From assembly GCF_041435215.1 (NCBI RefSeq), contig NZ_CP108394.1, positions 10,912,001 through 10,976,000 of the forward strand: a stretch of 64,000 bases of DNA, in the 5' to 3' direction. The position numbers were made by a program, and so were the translations under genes. This document shows positions 1 to 7,827 of the stretch, one piece after another. The stretch's first letter is position 1, and the number at the start of each line of letters is the position of its first letter. This DNA is from Streptomyces sp. NBC_01314 (GTDB taxonomy: Bacteria; Actinomycetota; Actinomycetes; Streptomycetales; Streptomycetaceae). Under the pieces are notes generated by a model. The model did no database searches and was not told where the DNA came from. It was given only the letters and a program-made list of their open reading frames with translations.

Positions 1-399
1 CCGCCCTTCGACGTCCTCGCCGCCGAAAAGGGCTTCCCTCGTGTCGGCGGCCACCTTCAGGTCGCACCCGACCTCATCACCAATGTGGTGGTCGCCCCAC
101 GTGAGACCGCCACCGCGTGGCACACCCGCGCCTATGCCGAGGTCTGCCGCACGAGCACCGGGGAACTGCTTACCTCCGGCGCACCGGGTATCGAGGCGGC
201 TCTGCTACGGCACGGTCTGCCCGAGGCCGCCGTCCGGGCCGCTGTCCCCGGCCTCCTCGGGCCGGCCGGCCTGTCGACCTCACCCGAGGTGACCCTGCGC
301 GGCATGGAGGCGGTTGCCGGTCTGCGCCGCCGCTTCACCCCCGACTGGCAGTCCGCCTGCCCGCTCACGTCCCTGATCGGTCCCGGCCAGGGAAGCTGA
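1..399 (+). CDS. C-terminal part of a probable ABC solute-binding protein (NMT1/THI5-like), 5' end outside window
   Basis: The frame is open from the first base to the stop at 397-399, giving about 132 residues without a start codon. The sequence (…VAPDLITNVVVAPRE, then a helix-rich tail ending LIGPGQGS) has the pattern of the last third of NMT1/THI5-like periplasmic binding proteins, where a conserved strand is followed by helices covering the ligand cleft. Such proteins deliver nitrate, sulfonate, taurine, pyrimidine or aromatic ligands to an ABC importer. It lies just upstream of an oxidative/hydrolytic catabolic cluster on the same strand, which would suit substrate uptake. No lipobox or N-terminal domain is visible because the gene is cut by the window edge. 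The family call is by overall pattern only and could be wrong. Confidence 0.4.
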   Translation, partial: PPFDVLAAEKGFPRVGGHLQVAPDLITNVVVAPRETATAWHTRAYAEVCRTSTGELLTSGAPGIEAALLRHGLPEAAVRAAVPGLLGPAGLSTSPEVTLRGMEAVAGLRRRFTPDWQSACPLTSLIGPGQGS

Positions 400-427
400 A
401 GCGCCCCGTCCCGGAGGACGAGATCGT

Positions 428-493
428 TCCGCTTCAGCGACGAGTCCGCCTACCAGGCCCTCCGCTTCAGCGACGAGTCCGCCTGCCAGGCCC
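428..493 (+). repeat. Two tandem 33-bp units before the FAH gene
   Basis: Units at 428-460 and 461-493 match except for one base (A to G). Translated on the + strand each unit reads like an 11-residue repeat with core FSDESAYQALR / FSDESACQALG. A related 11-residue triplicate (core SGESAxQRAS) opens the SDR gene 2.8 kb downstream. The repeat ends about 35 bp before the GTG start of the next gene. Confidence 0.9.
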
Positions 494-527
494 TGGGCCT
501 TGCCCGCACCATCCGAGGAGAACCGAA

Positions 528-1283
528 GTGAAGCTGGCCACCATCCGGATCCACGACGCCACCCGCGCCGTCCGCATCGACGGGGACACGGCGGTGGACC
601 TGGGCGAGAGCGACCTGGTGCACTTCCTCCGCCACGTCGACTGGCCCGCACGGGCCACGGCCGCCGACGGCGAACGGTACGAAGGCCCCCTGGACTACGC
701 CCCGGTGGTTGTCGCGCCGGAGAAGGTCGTCTGTGTCGGCCTCAACTACCGCCACCACATCATGGAGATGGGCCGCGAGCTGCCCCAGCACCCCACGCTG
801 TTCTCCAAGTACGCGCGGGCGCTGGTCGGCGCGTACGACGACGTGATCCTGCCCGCCTCGTCCACGCAAGTGGACTGGGAGGCCGAACTCGCCGTCGTCA
901 TCGGGGCGGAAGTCCGGCACGCGGATCCGGAGCAGGCACGCGCCGCGATCGCCGGATACACGGTGCTCAATGACGTCACCGCCCGGGACTGGCAGTTCCG
1001 CACGCCGCAATGGCACCAGGGCAAGACCTTCGAGGCCACGACGCCCGTCGGGCCGTGGCTGGTGACCGCCGACGACCCCGCGGTGGCCGCGCGGGGCCTG
1101 AGCCTGGCCTGCGAGGTCGACGGCGACACGGTTCAGAAGGCCGACACGGGCGACCTCGTCTTCGATCCGGCCACACTCGTCGCGTACGTGTCCGGGATCG
1201 TCACGCTCGCTCCCGGCGACGTGATCGCCACCGGCACCCCGGGCGGGGTCGGGCACGCATGCAACCAGGCCCGCTATCTGTAG
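528..1283 (+). CDS. Fumarylacetoacetate hydrolase (FAH) family protein, C-terminus cut by an in-frame TAG
   Basis: FAH-family enzymes hydrolyse C-C bonds or tautomerise diketo acids, using a divalent metal in the last steps of aromatic or sugar-acid catabolism. GTG at 528 is preceded by GAGGAG at 515-520 and gives 251 residues. Residues ~65-245 form the FAH fold: VVCVGLNYRHH, the metal-binding acidic motif DWEAELAVVIG, YTVLNDVTARDWQ, KTFEATTPVGPWLVT and the glycine loop IATGTPGGVGHA. After ARYL the frame hits TAG (1281-1283), yet the following codons still spell the family's normal tail (DDSVLVTRIEGIGECRNI) up to TGA at 1356-1358. A CAG to TAG change has therefore probably removed the last ~18-24 residues. 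The core and metal site remain, so activity is uncertain. It lies in a same-strand cluster with a cupin dioxygenase-like gene and two dehydrogenases. Confidence 0.8.
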   Translation: MKLATIRIHDATRAVRIDGDTAVDLGESDLVHFLRHVDWPARATAADGERYEGPLDYAPVVVAPEKVVCVGLNYRHHIMEMGRELPQHPTLFSKYARALVGAYDDVILPASSTQVDWEAELAVVIGAEVRHADPEQARAAIAGYTVLNDVTARDWQFRTPQWHQGKTFEATTPVGPWLVTADDPAVAARGLSLACEVDGDTVQKADTGDLVFDPATLVAYVSGIVTLAPGDVIATGTPGGVGHACNQARYL

Positions 1284-1653
1284 GACGATTCGGTACTCGT
1301 CACCCGGATCGAAGGGATCGGGGAGTGCCGCAACATCTGTCGTCGGGAACGGCGGTGAGCGGCCGACCGGACGCGATCCCGCAGTGGGTCGCCAGGGGCA
1401 CGGTCGTCTTCGAGGCCGAGGTACACAGGGCCGCCGGCCCGGGCCCACCAGGCCCTCGTATCTGGATCCGTCGGTGGGCCCCGAGGCCGGCCTGCCCGAA
1501 CGACGGGGCCGTTACGGGCGGGCGCGAGCGAGCCTGATCGTGCGCGCCACCGGCGCATGTCCGGAATTCGCAAGCGGTCAGGTCCGCCGGGGGCAAGACG
1601 ACAGCGGCCCCGGCGGGGTTTACTCCGGGAACCCGCGACGAAAGAGGCCCCAC

Positions 1654-2187
1654 ATGCCCGACATGCCCGCCGAAGAGTTCTGGAAAAACCTCAAGCCGAT
1701 CGAGAACTCCTCCCGCCCCGACGCCCTCCCCGAGGTCTACCTGCCCAAGGTGGCCACGGACGACGACCGCTACTACGTGCCGTTCACCGACACGGTCAGC
1801 TCCCGCCCGCTGTGGATCAATGTCAAGGACAACAGCTGGGCCGACATCCTGAGGGCCAAGGAAGCCGGGCTGGTCAACCGGCACTACCACCCGCACGAGG
1901 TGTTCGCGTACACGATCTCCGGCAAGTGGGGCTACCTGGAGCGGCCCTGGACGGCGACCGCCGGCGACTTCGTCTACGAGGCCCCGGGCGAGGGACACAC
2001 GCTGGTCGCCTACGACAGCGACGAGCCGATGAAGGCGTTCTTCATCGTCAAGGGCCCGCTCATCTGGCTCGACGAGAACGGCGAGCCCGACGGCTTCTTC
2101 GACGTGCACGACTACATCAAGATGTGCCGCGAGCACTACGAACAGGTCGGGCTCGGCGCCGACTACGTCAACTCCCTGTTCCGCTGA
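1654..2187 (+). CDS. 2,4'-dihydroxyacetophenone dioxygenase-like cupin protein
   Basis: The protein has 177 residues, with ATG at 1654 preceded by GAAAGAGG. It is a single-domain cupin resembling the 2,4'-dihydroxyacetophenone dioxygenase / ChrR-like group, which use a mononuclear iron held by histidines and an acidic residue to split carbon-carbon bonds of aryl ketones. Cupin motif 1 is seen as NRHYHPHEVFAYTISGKWGY (His residues near 70-74) and motif 2 around EAPGEGHTLVAY. The C-terminus (HDYIKMCREHYEQVGL…VNSLF) matches the family's helical tail. It sits between the FAH hydrolase and a zinc alcohol dehydrogenase on one strand, consistent with a ring or ketone degradation route. The substrate cannot be read from sequence. 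About 290 bp before it (1359-1653) show no convincing gene. Confidence 0.75.
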   Translation: MPDMPAEEFWKNLKPIENSSRPDALPEVYLPKVATDDDRYYVPFTDTVSSRPLWINVKDNSWADILRAKEAGLVNRHYHPHEVFAYTISGKWGYLERPWTATAGDFVYEAPGEGHTLVAYDSDEPMKAFFIVKGPLIWLDENGEPDGFFDVHDYIKMCREHYEQVGLGADYVNSLFR

Positions 2188-2239
2188 GCGCCGTGACGGA
2201 GAACATCGTCGCGCCGCACACCAGTCACGAGGCGACCGT

Positions 2240-3277
2240 ATGAAGGCGGCCGTCTGGTACGGGGCCAGGGATGTCCGCGTGGAGGACGTGCCGGTGACGC
2301 CGCCCGGGCCCGCAGAGGTGACGATCAAGGTCGCCTACTGCGGGATCTGCGGCAGTGACCTGCACGAGTACACGGACGGGCCGCATGCCATCCCCGTGGG
2401 CCAACCGCACCCGGAGTCCGGCGTGGCCGCTCCGATCATTCTGGGGCACGAGTTCTGCGGCACCGTCACCGAGGTGGGTGGCGGTGTCACCGCAGTCGTC
2501 CCGGGGGACCGAGTTGCGGTGGAGCCGCATTACCGGTGCGGCAGTTGCCCGCGGTGCCTCGCGGGGGAGTACAACATCTGCCGGCACTTCGGGTTCGCCG
2601 GGCTCATGGGTCACGGCGGGCTGGCCGAACACGCCACCGTACCCGCGTACATGCTGCACAGGCTGCCCGAGTCGGTCTCTCTGGAGCAGGCGGCGGTGTT
2701 CGAGCCGGCCGCCGTGGCACTGCACGCGGTACGGCGGGCCGGGATCCGCCCCGGTGAGACCGTCGCCGTCCTCGGCCTGGGCCCGATCGGGCTGCTCGTG
2801 ACCCAGCTGGCGGCCCGATGCGGCGCCGGGCGCATCGTCGTCGCCGACCGGTCCCCGGGCCGCCGTGAGCTGGCGTTGCGCCTGGGAGCCGCCGAGGCCG
2901 GCGCGGACCTCACGGACGTGGTCGGCGGCGAGGGAGCGGACATCGTGTTCGAAGCGGTCGGCTCGGAAGGCACGCTGCGCGCCTGCCTGGCCGCCACCCG
3001 GCGCGGCGGGCGGGTGATGTTCCTCGGCCTGACCGGCACGGTCTCCCTGGACGCCTTCGCCCTGGTCAACAACGAACAGACGATCATGACGAGCGTGGGA
3101 TACCGCGACGCCTATCCCGAGCTGGTCCGCCTGGTGGCCGAGGAGGGCGTGGACCTGGCGGGGATCGTCACGTCCACCATTTCCCTGGAGCACGTCGTAC
3201 GAGACGGGTTCGAGGCGCTGCTGCACGGCGAGGAGCAGGTCAAAGTGCTGGTACGACCCAGGGAGCGGCGTCCGTGA
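2240..3277 (+). CDS. Zinc-dependent (R,R)-butanediol / threonine dehydrogenase-type alcohol dehydrogenase
   Basis: A 345-residue medium-chain dehydrogenase. Catalytic zinc ligands are visible at CGICGSDLHEY and GHEFCG. The structural zinc lobe has four cysteines in CGSCPRCLAGEYNIC, and the Rossmann fold carries GLGPIGLLVTQLAARCGA followed by VVADRS for NAD(P). The HPESG stretch before GHE and the overall length fit the 2,3-butanediol/sorbitol dehydrogenase subgroup. It oxidises a secondary alcohol or reduces a ketone in the cytosol. The ATG lies 52 bp after the cupin stop. The 3' end overlaps the next gene by 4 bp (GTGA), so it is probably translationally coupled with the SDR. A long antisense frame here is only a high-GC shadow. 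Confidence 0.88.
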   Translation: MKAAVWYGARDVRVEDVPVTPPGPAEVTIKVAYCGICGSDLHEYTDGPHAIPVGQPHPESGVAAPIILGHEFCGTVTEVGGGVTAVVPGDRVAVEPHYRCGSCPRCLAGEYNICRHFGFAGLMGHGGLAEHATVPAYMLHRLPESVSLEQAAVFEPAAVALHAVRRAGIRPGETVAVLGLGPIGLLVTQLAARCGAGRIVVADRSPGRRELALRLGAAEAGADLTDVVGGEGADIVFEAVGSEGTLRACLAATRRGGRVMFLGLTGTVSLDAFALVNNEQTIMTSVGYRDAYPELVRLVAEEGVDLAGIVTSTISLEHVVRDGFEALLHGEEQVKVLVRPRERRP

Positions 3278-3372
3278 GCGGCGAGTCGGCGAGGCAGCGG
3301 GCATCCGCGAGCGGTGAGTCGGCGGTACAGCGGGCGTCCGTGAGCGGCGAGTTCGCGGGGCGGCGGGCGTTC
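3274..3372 (+). repeat. Three tandem 33-bp units spanning the SDR start
   Basis: Units 3274-3306, 3307-3339 and 3340-3372 share the frame and most bases. Units 1 and 3 begin with GTG, whereas unit 2 begins with GCG. The repeat duplicates the start codon region, so copy-number change would lengthen or shorten the protein by 11 residues without shifting frame. Confidence 0.9.
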
Positions 3373-4059
3373 GTGACCGGTGGGACATCGGGGATCGGCG
3401 CGGCCACCGCCGTTCTCCTTGCCGAGCTGGGCGCCGACGTGACCGCGCTCGGCCTGCCACCTGCCGACCCGGCCGAACTGCCCGACCACCCCCGCGTCCA
3501 CGTCGTGGAGCACGACGTGCTGGATCGCCCCGGGCTGGCCGGTCTGCTCTCCGGCAACCAGCCGCTGGACGTCCTGGTGAACTGCGCGGGTGTCAGCCAC
3601 GACCGCGGGGAGTACGACCTCGTCCGCTGGCAGCGGGTCATCGACATCAACCTCACCGCCACCATGGTCGCCTGCCAGGCCGCCCGCCCGGCCCTGGCCG
3701 TGAGCGGCGGCGCCATCGTGAACATCTCGTCCATGTTCTCCTTCTTCGGCAGCAGGGACCGGCCCGCCTACAGCGCGAGCAAGGGCGGCGTGTCCCAGCT
3801 CACGAAGTCCCTGGCCGCCGAGTACGCCGCCGACGGCATCCGGGTCAACGCCGTAGCACCCGGCTTCGTGGTCACCCCGCTGGCCCGGGGGGTGCTCGAC
3901 GATCCCGAGGCCACGGCCCAGGTGCTGGCCCGCGTCCCGGCCGGACGCCTCGGGCAGCCGCACGAGGTCGCCTCGGTGGTGGTGTTCCTGTGCTCGGCGG
4001 CGGCCTCGTACGTCAGCGGCGCGGTCGTCCCCGTGGACGGGGGCTACCTGGCCGTGTGA
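3274..4059 (+). CDS. Short-chain dehydrogenase/reductase (SDR) with a repeated N-terminus
   Basis: A classical SDR of 261 residues from the GTG that overlaps the preceding stop. The cofactor motif TGGTSGIGAA, NCAG, the catalytic Ser (NISSMFS), YxxxK (YSASKGG) and the C-terminal VDGGYL are all present. The first 33 residues are three copies of an 11-residue repeat (VSGESARQRAS, ASGESAVQRAS, VSGEFAGRRAF). The third copy begins with another GTG at 3340, directly before the Rossmann strand, so the ancestral start may be 3340 (239 residues) with the upstream copies acting as an added extension. It probably oxidises the product of a neighbouring enzyme. Its position between a zinc dehydrogenase and an AraC regulator suggests one transcription unit. 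Confidence 0.88.
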   Translation: MSGESARQRASASGESAVQRASVSGEFAGRRAFVTGGTSGIGAATAVLLAELGADVTALGLPPADPAELPDHPRVHVVEHDVLDRPGLAGLLSGNQPLDVLVNCAGVSHDRGEYDLVRWQRVIDINLTATMVACQAARPALAVSGGAIVNISSMFSFFGSRDRPAYSASKGGVSQLTKSLAAEYAADGIRVNAVAPGFVVTPLARGVLDDPEATAQVLARVPAGRLGQPHEVASVVVFLCSAAASYVSGAVVPVDGGYLAV

Positions 4060-4108
4060 CGGTCACCTACGCTGAACCTCCGACACGCACGCGGCACAAG
4101 GAGGTCAC

Positions 4109-5107
4109 ATGTCAGCCCTCTCCGTGATCTCCCGGGCCACCACCGAGCACATCGAACCCGCCGAGCGCATCCACTACTGGGAGGACTACAACCGCCGGGC
4201 GCTGGTGGGCCTGTCCTGCACCTCCTATTCCGAGCAGGGCCTGCTGGCCGGCCAGACCAACATCGAGCTGGGCGCTCTGCGCCTCGCCGAGATCACCGGC
4301 AACGCCCACGCCATCGAGCGCAGCCCGCAGACGGTCAGGTCGGCGCCCAAGGACTCGGTGTTCGCGACCCTGCTGCTCAAGGGGGAGGCGGTGTTCCTGC
4401 ACGAGAACGGCTGCCTCGCGGCCACGGCGGGCGAGCTGTGCGTCTACGACACGCGCAGGCCCTATCTGTTCGGGTTCTCCTCCTCCATGCGGCAGATCCT
4501 GGTGGACGTGCCGCGTGACCTGTTCGCGCAGGCGTGCGCGGGAAACGGGTTGCCCGGGCCGATGCTGTTCGGGCGGGGCACCGCGCGGGAGGGCGCGCTC
4601 GTGACCGCGCTGAGCTCCCTGCTCGGCAGGGTCGCCGCGTTGCGTGGCGGCCCGGACGACTTCGCCGACGCCGAGGAGAGCGTGCTCGACCTGCTCGGGC
4701 AACTCGCCGACGAGCGCACGGGAGGGCGGACGGTGCGCGACGCCTACCGTTCGCAGTTCATCGTGGCGGAGGACTACATGGACCGGCATCTCCACGACCC
4801 CGGTCTCGGGGCCGCCCAGGTGGCCGGCGTCATGGGCATCTCGGTACGGCACCTGGGGCGGATCTTCGAATCGACCGGCAGGTCTCCGGCACGGCACATC
4901 ACGGAACGGCGCCTGGTCGGGGCGCACCGGGAACTCACCGGGCCCGGGGGGCGGGAGACCAGGATCGCCGACGTCGCGCACCGCTGGGGGTTCTCCAGCC
5001 AGGCCCACTTCGCCCGACTCTTCCGCTCCAGGTTCGACCTCACCCCGAGCGAGGCCCGCACGGAAGCGACGACGTCGATGCCCCCGAGCAGCACCTCATC
5101 GTCTTGA
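4109..5107 (+). CDS. AraC-family transcriptional regulator
   Basis: A 332-residue protein with an N-terminal cupin-like sensory domain of the AraC_binding_2 type (about residues 25-190; HYWEDYNRRALVGL, LLLKGEAVFLHENG, ELCVYDTRRPYLF). A C-terminal double helix-turn-helix follows at about residues 220-320, with the second-helix signature RIADVAHRWGFSSQAHFARL and FRSRFDLTPSEAR. GGAGG lies directly before the ATG. It is on the same strand and 49 bp after the SDR, so it is probably the local activator of the catabolic operon. Typical AraC proteins bind a small carbon source through the cupin and activate the adjacent genes. The inducer is unknown. Confidence 0.87.
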   Translation: MSALSVISRATTEHIEPAERIHYWEDYNRRALVGLSCTSYSEQGLLAGQTNIELGALRLAEITGNAHAIERSPQTVRSAPKDSVFATLLLKGEAVFLHENGCLAATAGELCVYDTRRPYLFGFSSSMRQILVDVPRDLFAQACAGNGLPGPMLFGRGTAREGALVTALSSLLGRVAALRGGPDDFADAEESVLDLLGQLADERTGGRTVRDAYRSQFIVAEDYMDRHLHDPGLGAAQVAGVMGISVRHLGRIFESTGRSPARHITERRLVGAHRELTGPGGRETRIADVAHRWGFSSQAHFARLFRSRFDLTPSEARTEATTSMPPSSTSSS

Positions 5108-5922
5108 CCGCGGAACCCGGCACCCCCTCCCACGACGCCGTGCGCTCCCTCGCCGCCTGGACCGGGATGACCGAGCGGGTCCGGTGACCGCCGTTGCGGA
5201 CCACCAGCCGACGATCCGCTCGACCCGCTGTTCGGCCAACTCGACTGTGCAGGAGCTGACAGCCGCTTTGTGAGCAAGGGCCGCGTCGGCCCACAGTCTG
5301 GGTCCGGTGGAACGCCGTACGGCCGACTCGCTGGTCGACATGGGTGTGTTGGGGCACGGCCCGGTACCCCCCTCGTCCTGGGCAGCTTGATCACTGGGAC
5401 CGGGCCGCCGGCGCTCGCCGTCAACCACGATTCCATGCACTCCGGCCGCGGCTCCCTTGTTCGGCGCCGTCCGAGGCCGTCCGACGCCGACGGGATCGGC
5501 TGACTCCTGACTCCCTCTGCCTCCAACTCCGAGAAAGCTGAGGCTAGTGAGAGATTCCCCGATCTGAAGTTCCCCCGCACTCAGAGAGCCCTCTTTCGCA
5601 GACTCGGATCAGCGCTGCCACCGGACGGAGACCCGCGATCCGGGTGGGCGACGAGCGTGCAGGGGACAGCGACGGGCAGGGCCTCAAGACCCCGGGCCGG
5701 CCCCGTCGGCGGCCGACCCTGCTCCGCGTGGGGAGACAGCAACTGCCGACCCCAACCCGCGTTGATGCTCATGCTGCAAGGACGCCTCAGCCGTGCCGCC
5801 TGACGAACGGCCTACCCCGACCCACACCAGGGGTTGCGTACCGATGGGGTAGCGGGGCTCGTTACGATGCGCTGCGCGTTGCCCCTGAGGCGACGCGGAT
5901 CCGTTTCCGGAGGGGGATACCT
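5108..5922. other. Intergenic region without a recognisable gene
   Basis: There are 815 bp between the AraC gene and the SPFH gene. Frames here are short and none shows a family pattern. A short coding-like stretch directly after the AraC stop (about 5108-5187) may be the tail of a lost gene. Close to the next gene, TACGAT around 5865 could serve as a -10 box for the SPFH gene, but no clear -35 is visible. Confidence 0.5.
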
Positions 5923-6810
5923 GTGTTCGTGCTGTCCATCCTGCTACTCATAGCGGCAGTCGTGGTTTTTCTGGTCGGTCGTGGCCGTGACGGCGGGGGC
6001 TGGAAGCTCGGGGCCGTGCTCAGCGCTGCGGGGGGTGTGCTGGCCGGTGTGTTCGCCTGCGTCCATGTGGTGAGCGCATATGAGGTCGGCGTGCCGGTGA
6101 CCTTCGGCAAGGTCGGCACGCCGCTGACCTCCGGCATCCAGTTCAAGTCGCCGTTCACCGACGTCACGTCCTTCTCCACCCGGCCGGTGGACCTCAACCT
6201 CTACGACAAGGACGTGGTCGAGGTCCGCTCCTCGCAGGGCGGGGTGTTGTACGCGGACGTCACCATCAAGTGGGCGGTGGTGCCGACGAAGGCGGTGGCG
6301 CTGTACCGGCTGGCGGGCAGTGAGGAGGCCGTCCAGGAGCGGCTGGTGCTGCCGGACAGCCGCGAGATCATCCGCAATGTTTTCGCGAAGCACACCAGTG
6401 AGGAGGGCTACGCCTCCGCCCGCGAGCAGATCGGCTCGCAGATCGAGGACCTCATCAAGGAGCGCCTGGCGCCGCGCGGGATCGATGTCACCGCCGTCAA
6501 TCTGCGCAATGTGAAGCCGTCGGACACGCTGCAGGATCAGATCGACAAGAAGATCCAGCAGGAGCAGGCCACCGAGCGGTCCGAGGAAGGGCAGCGTACG
6601 GCGAAGGCGGAGGCGGAGCGCAAGCGGATCGAGTCCGAGGGCATCGCCGCCGCCAACAAGATCATCGAGAAGTCGCTGAGCGACAAGGTCCTGTACAACC
6701 AGTGCCTGGAGGCCTACAAGGAGGCCGCGAAGGCCAACCCGGTGTACGCGGTGCCGTGCGGCACGGACTCGGGCGGCACGCCGGTCATCGTGGACAGCAG
6801 CAAGAACTAG
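5923..6810 (+). CDS. SPFH/Band 7 (prohibitin-like) membrane protein
   Basis: A 295-residue protein from GTG 5923, with GGAGGGGG at about 5909-5916. A longer frame starts at 5644 but lacks this ribosome site. Two hydrophobic segments occupy residues ~1-19 and ~27-49. The band 7 domain follows (about 50-215: EVGVPVTFGKVGTPLTSGIQ, DVEVRSSQGGVLYADVTIKW, ASAREQIGSQIEDLIKERL, GIDVTAVNLRNVKPSDTLQD). A charged coiled coil then covers about 210-260 (QEQATERSEEGQRTAKAEAE). Such proteins form oligomeric membrane rings that scaffold proteases or membrane microdomains. It stands alone, so no partner is suggested. Confidence 0.88.
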   Translation: MFVLSILLLIAAVVVFLVGRGRDGGGWKLGAVLSAAGGVLAGVFACVHVVSAYEVGVPVTFGKVGTPLTSGIQFKSPFTDVTSFSTRPVDLNLYDKDVVEVRSSQGGVLYADVTIKWAVVPTKAVALYRLAGSEEAVQERLVLPDSREIIRNVFAKHTSEEGYASAREQIGSQIEDLIKERLAPRGIDVTAVNLRNVKPSDTLQDQIDKKIQQEQATERSEEGQRTAKAEAERKRIESEGIAAANKIIEKSLSDKVLYNQCLEAYKEAAKANPVYAVPCGTDSGGTPVIVDSSKN

Positions 6811-7332
6811 CCCCGCGGCCGTACGGCCGACGCCGTTTCGACCTCGTCGGGCCCGGTCGCCGTCGGTGACATCGCGATCCGCACCGCGACCGGACCGGCG
6901 CTCGGGCCCGGCATCGGCGTCTCCGGTGCCTGGAGCAGGGCCGCGCTGACGGAACGTCGACGGGCCACAGCCCTGGACCGAGGAGGCACCGGCCGAATGA
7001 CTCACCAGCCAACTCGGGTGGGCGAGTCGCGAGGCCTCGACTGTGGCATGCGGGGATGAATCATGCGCGCATCGACGTCGAACGCGGTGCTTCTCTTGCG
7101 GCCATGCCCAGCCTGCGGCTTGATGACATCGGCTCGGACTGTCCACGACGCCGGGTTGGACGTGTACGTCGTGAGCCCCGGCATTCGAAGGTGATGGGAG
7201 GCGAGTTGGCATCGGGGTGCCGGCCTTGTCCACGTGCAGACTGTTTCGCCGGTAGTCGTTCATGGGCCTGGGCCAGTGGTGGGTCGTGCTGGCCTGATCA
7301 CCCGATTTCGCTGAATATCCAGGGTCAGAGGT
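6811..7332. other. Gene-poor stretch before the LacI remnant
   Basis: There are 520 bp with no supported gene. Short frames on both strands overlap one another and show no family motif. The boundary near 7330 is where LacI-like coding sequence begins abruptly, which marks a deletion or recombination point. Confidence 0.5.
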
Positions 7333-7596
7333 GCGCTGGGGCTGTTGCGGGCGCTGCACGAGAGCGGGCGCAGGGTGCCCGAGGACGTCAGCGTGATCGG
7401 CTTCGACGACATCCCGGAGGCGAGCTCGTTCCTGCCGCCGCTGACCACCGTGCACCAGGACTTCGCCGAGGTGGGGCGGCTGTGCGCGGAGGGCGTACTG
7501 CGACAGATGTGGCAGGACGCGACGGAACACGGGACGACGCTGGTGCCGACACGGCTGGTCGTGCGGAAGAGTGCGGCGCCGCCGCGGTCGCGGTGA
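7333..7596 (+). pseudogene. C-terminal remnant of a LacI-family regulator
   Basis: Codons from about 7333 read ALGLLRALHESGRRVPED, then VSVIGFDDIPEASSFLPPLT, TVHQDF and a typical LacI end (GTTLVPTRLVVRKSAA). This is the last ~87 residues of the periplasmic-binding-like effector domain of GalR/LacI regulators (normally ~340 residues). The N-terminal helix-turn-helix and two thirds of the effector domain are missing, and homology stops abruptly at about 7330. No start codon or ribosome site belongs to it. It is a dead fragment whose original target was probably a sugar utilisation operon. Confidence 0.85.
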
Positions 7597-7692
7597 GGCG
7601 GTGTGGGCGAGCCCGTTGCCGGGCTTCGCAACAGATCAGCTCCGCTAGGAGCGCGAAACGAGACGGGAGCTCCTGGAAGGACGCAGGCTCAG

Positions 7693-7732
7693 CGGCGGGG
7701 CCGAAGACGGTCGTGCTGTCCCGGCCCCGCCG
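7693..7732. terminator. Strong stem-loop downstream of the RIP-pectinesterase gene
   Basis: An 11-bp perfect G/C stem (7693-7703 with 7722-7732) has an 18-nt loop. It lies 96 bp beyond the stop of the - strand gene ending at 7828 and about 100 bp beyond the end of the LacI remnant, so it can end transcription from both sides. There is no U-tract, as is usual in Streptomyces. Confidence 0.6.
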
Positions 7733-7740
7733 TGGTTGCT

Positions 7741-7765
7741 CACCTCACCTCACCTCACCTCACCT
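7741..7765. repeat. (CACCT)5 microsatellite
   Basis: Five perfect CACCT units are followed by a G-rich run. This is non-coding and lies between the terminator and the stop of the RIP-pectinesterase gene. It may reflect slippage. Confidence 0.85.
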
Positions 7766-7827
7766 CGCTGCGGGGGCGGGGGCGGGGGTGCTGCCGGTGG
7801 GCTATGTGCCTGTCACCCCGGCTGCGG

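Noticed and set aside
450..1448. - strand open frame of 332 codons
   Set aside because: Antisense to the FAH hydrolase, which has clear conserved motifs and a ribosome site.
2225..3460. - strand open frame of 411 codons
   Set aside because: It lies antisense to a clear zinc dehydrogenase and SDR start; Arg/Pro-rich shadow.
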